NCBI GenBank assembly: GCA_035573435.1
Contig: DATMZR010000014.1
Location: forward strand, 1 to 32,167
Reading direction: 5' to 3'
DNA: 32,167 nucleotides
Origin: Solirubrobacterales bacterium
Lineage (GTDB): Bacteria > Actinomycetota > Thermoleophilia > Solirubrobacterales > 70-9
Shown in pieces: positions 6,385 to 14,977 of this stretch; within the stretch, counting starts at the first letter, position 1; each line of letters opens with the position of its first letter. The notes beneath the pieces were generated by a model. That model was given only the letters and a program-made list of their open reading frames with translations. It ran no database searches and was not told where the DNA came from. The translations under genes were made by a program, and so were the position numbers.

Positions 6385-8378
6385 GAAACAGGGGAATCGA
6401 GGCTTCGATGTTGGGCTCTGAGCACGGGGCGGCGCTGGTGATGGCGGTCATCTGGCTGCCGGTCCTGCTTCTGATCGTCGTCCTGGTGGTCGACGTAGGC
6501 AACTGGTTCACCCACCGCCGCCACCTCCAGACGCAAGCGGACGCCGCCGCGCTGGCGGCCGCGGGGGACTTCACGCTCCCTTGCAACGACACCCCCATCG
6601 AGCAGACGGCGCGCTTCTACTCCGGCGACGAGACAGCGGGCTTCAACCACCAGCTCGGCGGTACCCCGCCCGACGAGACGCACATGGAGCTCAACTCCGA
6701 CACCTGGTTCAACCAGGAGAGCCCGGTCGACGACACCGCACCGAACGGGACGCCGTGCGCGACGAAGGTGATCGACGTGAAGATGACCGAGACCGACCTG
6801 CCGCTCTTCTTCCAGGTCGCGGGCCTGTTCTCGAACGTGGACTTCATCAACACCCAGGCCCGGGTCGAGATCCGTGAACGCGAGCGCTTCAACAAAACGC
6901 TCCCCGTGGGGGTTCCCGACACCAATCCGCAGGTCGGCCGGGTGACGTTCATTGACGAGGCGACGGGGGCGGTGCTCGGCAGCCGACCGATCACCCGCAA
7001 CGGCTCTCAGAACGGCCTCGCCATCTGGGACAACTCCTCCAGCCCGTTCCCGCTCACCGTGGACCGCGACCGGATCGGCGTGCGGGTGGCCTTCGGAGGC
7101 GCGACCTCCACGACCTGTGGCCAGCCCCTGGTGGAGTGCTACGACGCCGGCTCTGCAAACGGGATCCTCCTCGCCCGCGGCTATTCGATGGCCGGCTCAG
7201 GCACCCAGCCCAACGCCCCTCTGGCGCGCAACGTCTACCTGACTCCGGGCACCTGCACGGACCCCTATTTCCACGACGCGACCACCAGCTGCACGATCGG
7301 CGTCCACGCGGAGGTCGACTTCGGGCCCTGCAACACACTGATTGCGAATGTCGCTCCGAAGCTGACCGCGAGGGTCGGCGGCAACTCCTATCCGATGACG
7401 CTACAGAGCTGTCAGGCCGGAACCAGCAAGAGCGTCTGGGAGACCAACGGCGCCCCGGCCGCGATCAACCCGGAGGTCGGCCCGGTTTCCGTCTGGCTCG
7501 ACTGGGAGGAGACCAAAGGCAACCAGGGCGGCAACGCCTGCAGGACCCAGGGCAACAACAGGTGCACGGGCAGCTTCGGATCGTCGGCCGCGCCGCTCAT
7601 GCGTAGCTTCGCCGCCTCGAGCTCGCGCAGCGGGCCGATCCACTTCGCACAGCTCTGGGAGGGTGGCTCGGGCTGGGCGAACTCGTTCGAGCGCTGCTCG
7701 GCCGTGCAGACCTCCTGCACCCACAACGTGGTCGCCAAGATCGGCATCAAGCAAAACCTCCAGGACAACGCGGACAGCGTCAACGACCCGGTAGTCGAGC
7801 TGCGGTTCGCCGCCGGGAGCGGCAGCCAGAACCAGGCCCTCGACTGCGATCCGGCGGTCTCCAACCTCGAAAACGAGATCGCCACCGGCTGCGCGCCGGA
7901 GTACGAGCGCAACCAAGGCACAGCGTGCCCGAGCACGCGGGGCGCACTGTGGGCGAGCACTCAGCCCTGGGACTGCGTAGCAGTCGAAACGGGCGACAAG
8001 ACCGGACAGATCAAAAAGGGGATGAACCTGCGGATCCATGGCTCCCAGAACCCTTCGAGCTGCGTCAGCCCCAACAACTGGTCCAGCTTCCCCGACTTCG
8101 ACGAGGACGACCCGCGGATCGTGCCGGTGTTCATCACCCCGTTCGGAACTTTCCAGTCAAGCGGCCAGGAGAACGTGCCGGTCACGGGCTTCGGGACCTT
8201 CTATGTCACCGGCTGGGACGGCTCGAAATCGACCTGTCCCACAGACGACCTGGCGCCCTCCAAATCGGTCGTCGGCCACTTCATCAAGTACGTGCAAAGC
8301 CTGAACGACGGCTCCGCCGGAGGCGAGCTCTGCAATTTCGACGAGCTGGCCTCCTGTGTGGCGGTCCTGACCAGATGA
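6381..8378 (+). CDS. TadG-like pilus protein without VWA domain
   Basis: Large envelope protein, 665 aa from GTG 6381. The N-terminus has HGAALVMAVIWLP followed by a membrane helix (about 16-40) and the TadG-type segment WFTHRRHLQTQADAAALAAAG (quoted in part: QTQADAAALAAAG), typical of Flp pilus TadE/TadG relatives. The remaining 600 residues are predicted extracytoplasmic, rich in Asn, Gly, Ser and Thr, with many cysteines that could form disulfides. I see no DxSxS metal-site motif, so the VWA domain of classical TadG seems absent; a VWA domain instead occurs in the TadB of this operon. The protein may be a tip or anchoring component. Its gene overlaps tadE and is followed 25 bases later by cpaB. 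Confidence 0.75.
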   Translation: MRNRGIEASMLGSEHGAALVMAVIWLPVLLLIVVLVVDVGNWFTHRRHLQTQADAAALAAAGDFTLPCNDTPIEQTARFYSGDETAGFNHQLGGTPPDETHMELNSDTWFNQESPVDDTAPNGTPCATKVIDVKMTETDLPLFFQVAGLFSNVDFINTQARVEIRERERFNKTLPVGVPDTNPQVGRVTFIDEATGAVLGSRPITRNGSQNGLAIWDNSSSPFPLTVDRDRIGVRVAFGGATSTTCGQPLVECYDAGSANGILLARGYSMAGSGTQPNAPLARNVYLTPGTCTDPYFHDATTSCTIGVHAEVDFGPCNTLIANVAPKLTARVGGNSYPMTLQSCQAGTSKSVWETNGAPAAINPEVGPVSVWLDWEETKGNQGGNACRTQGNNRCTGSFGSSAAPLMRSFAASSSRSGPIHFAQLWEGGSGWANSFERCSAVQTSCTHNVVAKIGIKQNLQDNADSVNDPVVELRFAAGSGSQNQALDCDPAVSNLENEIATGCAPEYERNQGTACPSTRGALWASTQPWDCVAVETGDKTGQIKKGMNLRIHGSQNPSSCVSPNNWSSFPDFDEDDPRIVPVFITPFGTFQSSGQENVPVTGFGTFYVTGWDGSKSTCPTDDLAPSKSVVGHFIKYVQSLNDGSAGGELCNFDELASCVAVLTR

Positions 8379-8403
8379 GAAACAGCAAGGAAAGGGAGAA
8401 CCC

Positions 8404-9207
8404 ATGCCAACCAGCACACCGGAACTGACCCCGAAGAAGAAGACGCCGGCGCCAGCCGGGTCGAAGAGGTTCGCACTCTCGACTCGCCCGGGCACTTTTG
8501 CCCTGGCGGCCGTGGCGGCCCTGGCGGCGCTCGGGGTGCTGCTCGTGTTCATGAGCAACTACCGCGACAGCGTCCGCTCGGGCGCGGACCAGGTCCGGGT
8601 CCTGGTTGCAAACCGCGCGATCGACCAGGGCACCTCCGGCGACGTGATCGCGGAGGCCAAGCTGTTCAACGCGACCGACGTCAGCGAGGTCGATGCCTCC
8701 GAGGGCGCATTCGCCGATCCGTCCGCGCTTCGTGGCCTGGTCGCGAATGAGGCCATCTACGAGGGCGAGCAGCTCACGTCCGACAGCTTCAGCTCCGGCG
8801 CCGACCCGATCGCCGGCCGGCTCGAGGGCGTCCAGCGTGCACTCTCGATCCCGGTGTCGAAGGCCGAAGGGAACATCGGCCAGCTCCAGACGGGCTCGCG
8901 CATCGACGTCCTCGGCGGCTTCAACGCGGAGCAGTCGGGCGGTCGCACGCGGCCTGTGATGGACGTGCTCGCGCGCAACGTGCTCGTCCTCAAGGTGGAG
9001 GAGTCGTCAAGTTCGACGCAGAACAGCGATGACCACCAGGTCGTGGTGCGGGTCACCGACGTCGAGGCGAGCCGAATCGCGTTTGCGTCCGACACGGGCC
9101 AGATCTGGCTGACGATTCGCCCGCCGACGCTGGCGAAGAACTCGAAGATCAACCCGGTTCAGCTCGAGAGCCTGCTCGGGGTCGACACGATCCCGGTGGG
9201 GGGCTGA
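8404..9207 (+). CDS. cpaB: CpaB/RcpC pilus assembly protein
   Basis: Envelope component of the Tad pilus, 267 aa. A Lys/Pro-rich cytosolic tail precedes a membrane helix (about 31-50). An SAF domain follows (about 64-125: VRVLVANRAIDQGT, then LRGLVANEAIYEGEQL), and then the RcpC/CpaB region with ALSIPVSKAEGNIGQLQTGS and DVLGG. In Gram-negative bacteria CpaB works with the outer-membrane secretin; actinobacteria lack one, so here it may bind peptidoglycan or stabilise the trans-envelope channel. Ribosome site GGGAG lies 6 bases before the ATG. The next gene begins 3 bases after its stop. Confidence 0.85.
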   Translation: MPTSTPELTPKKKTPAPAGSKRFALSTRPGTFALAAVAALAALGVLLVFMSNYRDSVRSGADQVRVLVANRAIDQGTSGDVIAEAKLFNATDVSEVDASEGAFADPSALRGLVANEAIYEGEQLTSDSFSSGADPIAGRLEGVQRALSIPVSKAEGNIGQLQTGSRIDVLGGFNAEQSGGRTRPVMDVLARNVLVLKVEESSSSTQNSDDHQVVVRVTDVEASRIAFASDTGQIWLTIRPPTLAKNSKINPVQLESLLGVDTIPVGG

Positions 9208-9210
9208 CCG

Positions 9211-10416
9211 ATGCACGAACCCGTCAAGGCAACAGTCATCCTCGACCCGGACGTCGATCGCGGCCTGGTCGAGGCAGCCATCCCGGCGGACGGCCAGGTG
9301 GCCGTCACCGGGGTGGTCGAAGGCCTGGCAGAGGCCGACCACGCGCTCCAGGACCCAACGATCGACCTGCTGGCGATCGCCTGCCACGGCGCGCCCGACG
9401 CGGTGCTCGATCTCGTCCACCAGGCAACGGCGCTGCGGTCGACTCGACCGGTCGTGGTTCTCTGCGAGGCGGCACCGGAGTACTACGTGCCCAGCCTCCT
9501 GGAGGCAGGAGCTGACGACGTGATCAAGTTGCCGGAGACGTCGGAGCGGGTCATGTTCTCGCTCGAGAAGGCGGTTGCCCGGCGTCGCGGTCGCGCAGTC
9601 GACTCGAACGGCGAGCTGTCGCCGATGATCTGCGTGCTCGGGCCGAAGGGCGGCACGGGCAAGACGGTCGCGGCGTCCAACCTCGCGGTCGAGTTCGCCC
9701 GGCAGGGCAGGCGGTCGGCTGTGATCGACCTGGACCTCCAGTTCGGGGACGTGGGGCTGGCTCTCGGGCTTGCGCCTGAGCGGACCCTCTACGACCTCGC
9801 CACCTCGGGCGGAGGGCTCGATGCGGAGAAGCTCGATGCCTATCTCTCGACCCACCAGTCGGGGGCGCAGGCACTGCTCGCGCCGCTGCGTCCCGACCAG
9901 GCGAGCGTGGTCACGAATGACCTGCTGCGCGAGGTCTACGGGGTGTTGCGGGCGACCCACGACTTCGTAATCGTGGACTCGCCGCCGGACTTCACCCCGG
10001 CGGTGATCGCCGCCGTCGACGCCTCCTCGCACGTCTGCATGGTGGGGATGCTCGACACCCTGGCGCTCAAGAACACCAAGCTCGGGCTGGAGACGCTCGA
10101 GCTGATGGGGTACGACCGCGAGTCTGTCTCGCTGGTGCTGAACCGCGCCAACAGCCAGATCGGCCTGAACCACTCCGACGTCGAAGCGATCGTGGGCCGC
10201 AAGCCCGACGTTCTCGTGCCGAGCGACAGGGACGTCCCCCGCTCACTCAGCGAGGGCGTGCCGGTCGTCCAGGGCAGGAGCCGGTCGCCGGTCGCCGGCG
10301 CGTTCCGCGAGCTGGCCGGGCTCTACCTGCGTGCCGCCGACGTCAACGGCAACGGCGGGGTGCCGGCGGGGAACGGCCGCCGCCGCCGCGGCATGCGCGT
10401 CTGGAGGGCCGGCTGA
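9211..10416 (+). CDS. cpaE: CpaE/TadZ MinD-like ATPase
   Basis: Pilus-positioning ATPase, 401 aa. The N-terminal 125 residues form a receiver-like domain lacking an obvious phospho-acceptor (ends LEAGADDVIKLP), as in TadZ/CpaE. A ParA/MinD ATPase domain follows, with the deviant Walker A GPKGGTGKT (K146 and K151) and DLDLQFGDVGLALGL typical of CpaE, then VDSPPDFTP as the Walker B-like region. The tail is short, Gly/Arg-rich and basic. CpaE proteins localise Tad pilus assembly at the cell pole or membrane. The stop overlaps the next start (TGATG at 10414-10418). Confidence 0.88.
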   Translation: MHEPVKATVILDPDVDRGLVEAAIPADGQVAVTGVVEGLAEADHALQDPTIDLLAIACHGAPDAVLDLVHQATALRSTRPVVVLCEAAPEYYVPSLLEAGADDVIKLPETSERVMFSLEKAVARRRGRAVDSNGELSPMICVLGPKGGTGKTVAASNLAVEFARQGRRSAVIDLDLQFGDVGLALGLAPERTLYDLATSGGGLDAEKLDAYLSTHQSGAQALLAPLRPDQASVVTNDLLREVYGVLRATHDFVIVDSPPDFTPAVIAAVDASSHVCMVGMLDTLALKNTKLGLETLELMGYDRESVSLVLNRANSQIGLNHSDVEAIVGRKPDVLVPSDRDVPRSLSEGVPVVQGRSRSPVAGAFRELAGLYLRAADVNGNGGVPAGNGRRRRGMRVWRAG

Positions 10417-11795
10417 TGCAGTTGCACGAGCGCCTCGCGACGAATTCAGCCCGGCCGCCGGTCGGTCACGTCGACCCGTTCGCCGAGCTCAAGAACCGCC
10501 TCCATCAGACGGTGATCGCGGACCTCGGGCGTGTCCTGTTCGAGACCGAGATCGAGCCCGAGGACATGCGGCGCCGGGTGCGCGCCGAGGTGCGCGGCTT
10601 GCTCGAGCAGGAGCACGGGGTGGCGCGCGCCGACCGCGATCGTCTGCTGGACGAGATCACTGACGACGCCGTCGGGCACGGGCCGCTGGAGAAGCTCCTC
10701 GCCGACGACTCGGTGACGGAGATCATGGTCAACGGCGCTCACGACGTGTGGGTCGAGCGCCACGGGCGCCTCTTCGAGACGCCGGTGCGGTTCATCGACG
10801 ACTCCCACGTACGCCGGATCATCAACAAGATCGTGGCGCAGGTGGGGCGGCGAATCGACGAGTCGTCGCCGATGGTGGATGCGCGCCTGCCGGACGGCAG
10901 CCGCGTCAACGCGGTCATCTCACCGCTCTCGCTCTCGGGCCCGCTGGTCACGATCCGCAAGTTCTCGCGGCGGCGGCTGACCCTGCACGACCTGGTCAAG
11001 CTCGGGACCGTGAGTCCCGAGGTCGTGGAGTTCATCGAGCGCTGCGTCCGGGCGGAGCTCAACGTCGTCATCTCCGGCGGTACCGGAACGGGGAAGACGA
11101 CGCTCCTGAACGCGATCTCGACCGCGATTCCGGATGCCGACCGGATCGTGACCATCGAGGACGCGGCCGAGCTCCGGCTCAACCAGCGTCACGTCCTGCG
11201 CCTCGAGGCGCGGCCGAAGAACATCGAGGGTCAGGGGGAGATCCCGATCCGCGAGCTGGTCCGCAACTCGCTGCGCATGCGGCCCGACAGGATCATCGTG
11301 GGCGAGGTCCGCGGGGCCGAGACCCTGGACATGCTCCAGGCGATGAACACCGGCCACGACGGCTCGCTGACCACGATCCACGCCAACTCGCCGCGTGACG
11401 CGCTGGCGCGGATCGAGACCATGGTCCTGATGTCGGGCTTCGACCTCCCGGTCCGGGCGATCCGGCAGCAGGTCTCGGCGGCATTCGAGCTGATCATCCA
11501 CCTCGAGCGCCTCGAGGATGGTGGCCGCCGCGTCACCTCCATCGCCGAGGTCCAGCGGATGGAGTCCGACGTGATCACCCTGCAGGACATATTCACCTTC
11601 GAGGTCGAGGCAGTGGGCTCGGACCACACCGTGCATGGGAAGCTGGCGCCAACCGGCATTCACCCCACCTTCCACGCCAAGTTCCGCAAGCGCGGCGTGG
11701 AGCTGCCGACCCACCTGTTCGGCAACAACCGGGGGCAGGCCGATGGCGACCTAAACGCGTGGGCCAACGCCGGACGAGCGGGGAGCCGGGCCTGA
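10416..11795 (+). CDS. cpaF: TadA/CpaF secretion ATPase
   Basis: Cytoplasmic hexameric ATPase that powers Flp pilus extension (459 aa). The N-terminal domain includes DAVGHGPLEKLL and VTEIMVNG, standard for CpaF/TadA. The core has RIDESSPMVDARLPDGSRVN, Walker A GGTGTGKT (221-228), an acidic box TIEDAAEL, the Walker B-like IIVGEVRGAE (from 293), and GHDGSLTTIHAN with the His-box. The length is usual for the family. It starts inside the cpaE stop and ends inside the tadB start (TGATG at 11793-11797), so TadA and TadB are translationally coupled, matching their direct physical partnership. Confidence 0.95.
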   Translation: MQLHERLATNSARPPVGHVDPFAELKNRLHQTVIADLGRVLFETEIEPEDMRRRVRAEVRGLLEQEHGVARADRDRLLDEITDDAVGHGPLEKLLADDSVTEIMVNGAHDVWVERHGRLFETPVRFIDDSHVRRIINKIVAQVGRRIDESSPMVDARLPDGSRVNAVISPLSLSGPLVTIRKFSRRRLTLHDLVKLGTVSPEVVEFIERCVRAELNVVISGGTGTGKTTLLNAISTAIPDADRIVTIEDAAELRLNQRHVLRLEARPKNIEGQGEIPIRELVRNSLRMRPDRIIVGEVRGAETLDMLQAMNTGHDGSLTTIHANSPRDALARIETMVLMSGFDLPVRAIRQQVSAAFELIIHLERLEDGGRRVTSIAEVQRMESDVITLQDIFTFEVEAVGSDHTVHGKLAPTGIHPTFHAKFRKRGVELPTHLFGNNRGQADGDLNAWANAGRAGSRA

Positions 11796-13678
11796 TGGGC
11801 AAGCGCCGCCTCGCAAGCTCGTTGCTTGCCGTCGCGGTTGCGGCGGGGCTCGCCCTTGCGCCGGCGGCGCTGGCCGACGGCCCGAGGATCAACGAGGCCG
11901 GCGGGCCGGCCTTCCCGGAGCGTGCCTACACGCTGCACGTTCCGCGCGAGGTGTCCCTCGGCCCCGACGACGTGACCGTGCGCGAGAACGGCGACGAGGT
12001 CGAGGGCCTCGGGGTGCAGTCCGCCGGGGCGGCTGCGGAGGGCGAGTTCGGGACAGTGCTCGTGATCGACGCCAGCCGCAGCATGGCCGGCAGCCCGATC
12101 GAGGAGGCGATGCGCGCCGCGCGGGCATTCTCCGACCGCCGCTCGCCCGGCCAAGAGCTGGCCGTCGTGACCTTCAACCGCAAGGTCGATGTCGCGCTGC
12201 CGCTGACGACCGATGCCGACCAGATCTCCGAGGTGCTCTCGTCTGAGCCGAAGCTCGGGCCGTCCACACACGTTCAGGATGCGGTGGCGGCGGCGGTGCG
12301 GATGCTCGGCCAGGCCGGGGTCACCGCCGGATCGGTGGTCCTGCTATCCGACGGCGCCGACACCGGGAGCGCCGCCTCGCTCGCCGACGTGACCGCTTTG
12401 GCCAGGGGGGCCGGCGTGCGTGTGTTCGCGGTCGGGCTTCGCTCCAAGGACTTCAACCCCAGGGCGCTCCGCAGGCTGGCGATCGACGGCGCGTTCGCGA
12501 ACACCGCCAGGCCCCGCGAGCTGGCGCCGATCTTCGAGCGCTTCGGGGACATTCTGGCCAGTGACTACCTGCTTCGCTACCACTCCGCTGGGGAGCCCGG
12601 CGAGGCGCTCACGGTCGAGGTCCAGGTCGCCGGCGTCCCCGGCGTCGCGCAGGACCGCTACGTGATCCCGACACCCCCGGCCGACAAGGCGAAGCCAGCC
12701 CAGGAGGGCGGCTTCTGGAAGGCGACCGGGACGATGCTGGCAGCAATCGCGATCGCCGCCGCGCTGTTCGGCGTCTCGCTCTTCGTGCTCGCGCGGCCGC
12801 AGCGTGAAGCCGTGCGAGATCGGCTGGCCCGCTTCGTGCCGGTCCGCGGCATCTCGGACGACCCCCGTGCAGGTTCTGACGGAGAGGCGCCCAGGGGGCC
12901 GCGCGCCGCGGCGGAGGGCTTCCTCGACGGCCAGCGCTGGTGGGAGCGCTTCAAGGAGGAGCTCGACGTCGCCCGGATCCAGACGCCCGCGATCCACATC
13001 GTTGCCGCGACCGCGCTCGCGACCTTCGTGGTCATGCTGGCGATCGCGTTGGGAATCGGCTCGGTGACGCTGTCGCCCCTTGGGCTCCTCGTGATCCCGG
13101 CCGTGCGCTTGGTGATCAACCGCAAGCTCCGGCACCAGCGACACGAGTTCGCGGAGCAGCTCGCCGACAACCTTCAGATCGTCGCCTCGGCGCTTCGCGC
13201 CGGGCAGAGCATGGTCGGCGCGATCTCGGTCGTGATCGACGAGGCTCCCGAGCCTTCGCGCTCGGAGTTCCGCCGCATCGTCAACGACGAGCGGCTCGGC
13301 GTGCCGCTCGAGGACGCTGTCCGCGACGTGGCGCGCAGGATGGACAACCGAGACCTGGAGCAGGTCGCCCTGGTGGCGATCATCCAGCGCGAGACGGGCG
13401 GCAACACGGCGGAGGTGCTCGACCGCGTGGTCGACACGGTCCGTGAGCGGGGCACACTGCGGCGCCTGATGGAGACCCTGACCGCGCAGGGGCGACTCTC
13501 CCAGATCGTGGTCTCGGTGCTGCCGTTCGCGCTCGTCGCCGTGATCACAGTGGTCAACGCCGACTACATGGATCCTCTCTTCCACACGAGTACGGGGCAG
13601 GTCCTGCTTCTGGTAGGCGTCGGGCTCTCGCTGCTCGGCTCGCTTTTGATCAATCGGATCGTGGACGTAAGCGACTAG
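11795..13678 (+). CDS. tadB: TadB membrane platform with N-terminal VWA domain
   Basis: Unusual fusion, 627 aa from ATG 11795 (chosen because it overlaps the tadA stop and gives a clean signal sequence; the open frame runs 12 codons further up). A signal peptide or anchor occupies 1-28. A von Willebrand A domain follows at about 85-255, with an intact metal site: DASRS (D92, S94, S96), T158 and D186 in LLSDGADT. One membrane helix (about 312-333) leads to a basic linker, then a TadB/T2SSF part: helices at about 401-441, a cytosolic helical bundle (about 450-570, with QRETGGNTAEVLDRV), and helices at about 571-590 and 602-622. TadB is the inner-membrane platform driven by TadA. The topology puts the VWA domain outside the cytoplasm, where it could bind pilin, wall or substrate. 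Confidence 0.9.
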   Translation: MGKRRLASSLLAVAVAAGLALAPAALADGPRINEAGGPAFPERAYTLHVPREVSLGPDDVTVRENGDEVEGLGVQSAGAAAEGEFGTVLVIDASRSMAGSPIEEAMRAARAFSDRRSPGQELAVVTFNRKVDVALPLTTDADQISEVLSSEPKLGPSTHVQDAVAAAVRMLGQAGVTAGSVVLLSDGADTGSAASLADVTALARGAGVRVFAVGLRSKDFNPRALRRLAIDGAFANTARPRELAPIFERFGDILASDYLLRYHSAGEPGEALTVEVQVAGVPGVAQDRYVIPTPPADKAKPAQEGGFWKATGTMLAAIAIAAALFGVSLFVLARPQREAVRDRLARFVPVRGISDDPRAGSDGEAPRGPRAAAEGFLDGQRWWERFKEELDVARIQTPAIHIVAATALATFVVMLAIALGIGSVTLSPLGLLVIPAVRLVINRKLRHQRHEFAEQLADNLQIVASALRAGQSMVGAISVVIDEAPEPSRSEFRRIVNDERLGVPLEDAVRDVARRMDNRDLEQVALVAIIQRETGGNTAEVLDRVVDTVRERGTLRRLMETLTAQGRLSQIVVSVLPFALVAVITVVNADYMDPLFHTSTGQVLLLVGVGLSLLGSLLINRIVDVSD

Positions 13679-13688
13679 GGGGTTGATA

Positions 13689-14600
13689 GTGATCCTGATG
13701 CTGATAATCGGACTGGTTCTGGTCGGCGCCACGGTGGCACTCGCCGCCCGCGCGATAACGCTGCCACGGCTCCGCGCCGAGGAACGGGTCGGTGAGATCA
13801 GCTCCTATGGGTTCCCCGTCGCCGACTTCGGCCGGCGCGCACCCGGCCGGCTCAGCGCCGCCCTCGACCGGCTCGCGGAACGGGTCGGCGGCGCCGTCCT
13901 GCCGCGGGTGGGCCGCGAGGACGCCGACGAGGTTCGGATCCTGCTCAGCTCGGCCGGCATCTACTCGATGTCGCCCGGAAGGTTCCTGGGCTACCGCGCC
14001 ATCGCGGCGGTCGTGCTGGTGGCGCTATGGCTATGGCTCGCGGCGTCGGGCGCTCCGGTTGTGCTGGCGGTGCTGGGGGTTCCCCTGACGGCCGTCGGCG
14101 GCTGGGTCCTGCCGCTCACACTGCTCCGCAGGCGCGCCCAGCGCCGAGGCGACCGGATCGACGGCGAGCTTCCCGAGCTGATCGACTCGCTCGTGGTCAC
14201 CGTGGAGGCTGGTATCGGTCTCGGCGGAGCACTCCGGCTCTCGGCCCAGGAGCTGCATGGCCCGCTGGGGGAGGAGATCAGCCTGATGCTGCAGGAGCAG
14301 AGCATGGGCCTCTCGTCGATCGCCGCGATGGAGAGCATGCTGAGGCGGGCCGACACACCTTCGATGCGGTCCTTTGTGCGCGCCATCACGCAGGGAGAGA
14401 ACCTGGGCGTCTCACTCGGCGAGATCATGCGCGGCCTCGCGGTCGAGATGCGCTCACGTCGCCGCGCGCGGGCGGAGGCTCGCGCCCAGAAGGCCCCCGT
14501 GAAGATGCTCTTCCCGCTGGTCTTCTGCATCTTCCCGGCGATCCTGATCACCCTGCTCTACCCCGCCGTGAAGACGTTCAGCGACGCTCTGGGCGGCTGA
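13689..14600 (+). CDS. tadC: TadC membrane platform protein
   Basis: Second T2SSF-family platform protein of the Tad pilus, 303 aa. GTG 13689 is preferred because AGGGGG lies 6 bases upstream; a TTG two codons earlier is possible. The order is one N-terminal helix (1-20), basic segment, paired helices (about 100-145), a cytosolic T2SSF domain with LPELIDSLVVTVEAGIGL and ITQGENLGVSLGEIMRGLA, then KAPVKMLFPLVFCIFPAILI and a final helix. The conserved KAPVK-PLVFCIFPA segment is diagnostic for TadC. It lies 10 bases behind tadB and ends the pilus operon; the next gene has its own ribosome site and another function. Confidence 0.92.
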   Translation: MILMLIIGLVLVGATVALAARAITLPRLRAEERVGEISSYGFPVADFGRRAPGRLSAALDRLAERVGGAVLPRVGREDADEVRILLSSAGIYSMSPGRFLGYRAIAAVVLVALWLWLAASGAPVVLAVLGVPLTAVGGWVLPLTLLRRRAQRRGDRIDGELPELIDSLVVTVEAGIGLGGALRLSAQELHGPLGEEISLMLQEQSMGLSSIAAMESMLRRADTPSMRSFVRAITQGENLGVSLGEIMRGLAVEMRSRRRARAEARAQKAPVKMLFPLVFCIFPAILITLLYPAVKTFSDALGG

Positions 14601-14652
14601 CCCAGCCCATAGAATCGCCGTCTCCAAACCGCGACGTCCGGAGGTACGGCTC

Positions 14653-14964
14653 GTGTATGCGCGAATGACCCGCTATGAGGGAGGCTCGCCCGACGCAATC
14701 GAGGCGGGGCTCGAGAACAAGAAGCACGTTCTGCCCACTGAGCCCGGTCAAACCGAGGGGATGAAGGGCGCGATCTTCTTGACCGGCACAGAGAGCGGCA
14801 GGATCGTGGTGATCTCGCTCTGGGAGGACGAGGAGGCCCTGCGCGCCAGCGAGGCCGAGGCCCAACGCCTCCGCGAAGAGGTGACCGCGGAGGGCGAAAC
14901 CGTCTCGGTCGAGCACTACGAGGTCGCGCTCTTAACTGTCGAGCAGGCGCCGCGAGCCTCGTAG
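14653..14964 (+). CDS. Small ABM-like dimeric alpha/beta barrel protein
   Basis: Protein of 103 aa starting at GTG 14653, with GGAGG 8 bases upstream. The pattern YARMTRYEG, a central strand GAIFLTGTESGRIVVISLWEDEEALRASEAEA, and a final strand VEHYEVALLT is that of antibiotic-biosynthesis-monooxygenase (ABM) type ferredoxin-like barrels. The segment ISLWEDEEALRAS is the family's most conserved stretch. Such proteins can be cofactor-free monooxygenases, but many have no known activity. It lies 52 bases after tadC and 13 before the aldo/keto reductase and shows no link to pili. Confidence 0.65.
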   Translation: MYARMTRYEGGSPDAIEAGLENKKHVLPTEPGQTEGMKGAIFLTGTESGRIVVISLWEDEEALRASEAEAQRLREEVTAEGETVSVEHYEVALLTVEQAPRAS

Positions 14965-14977
14965 CCCATCCCCAAAA

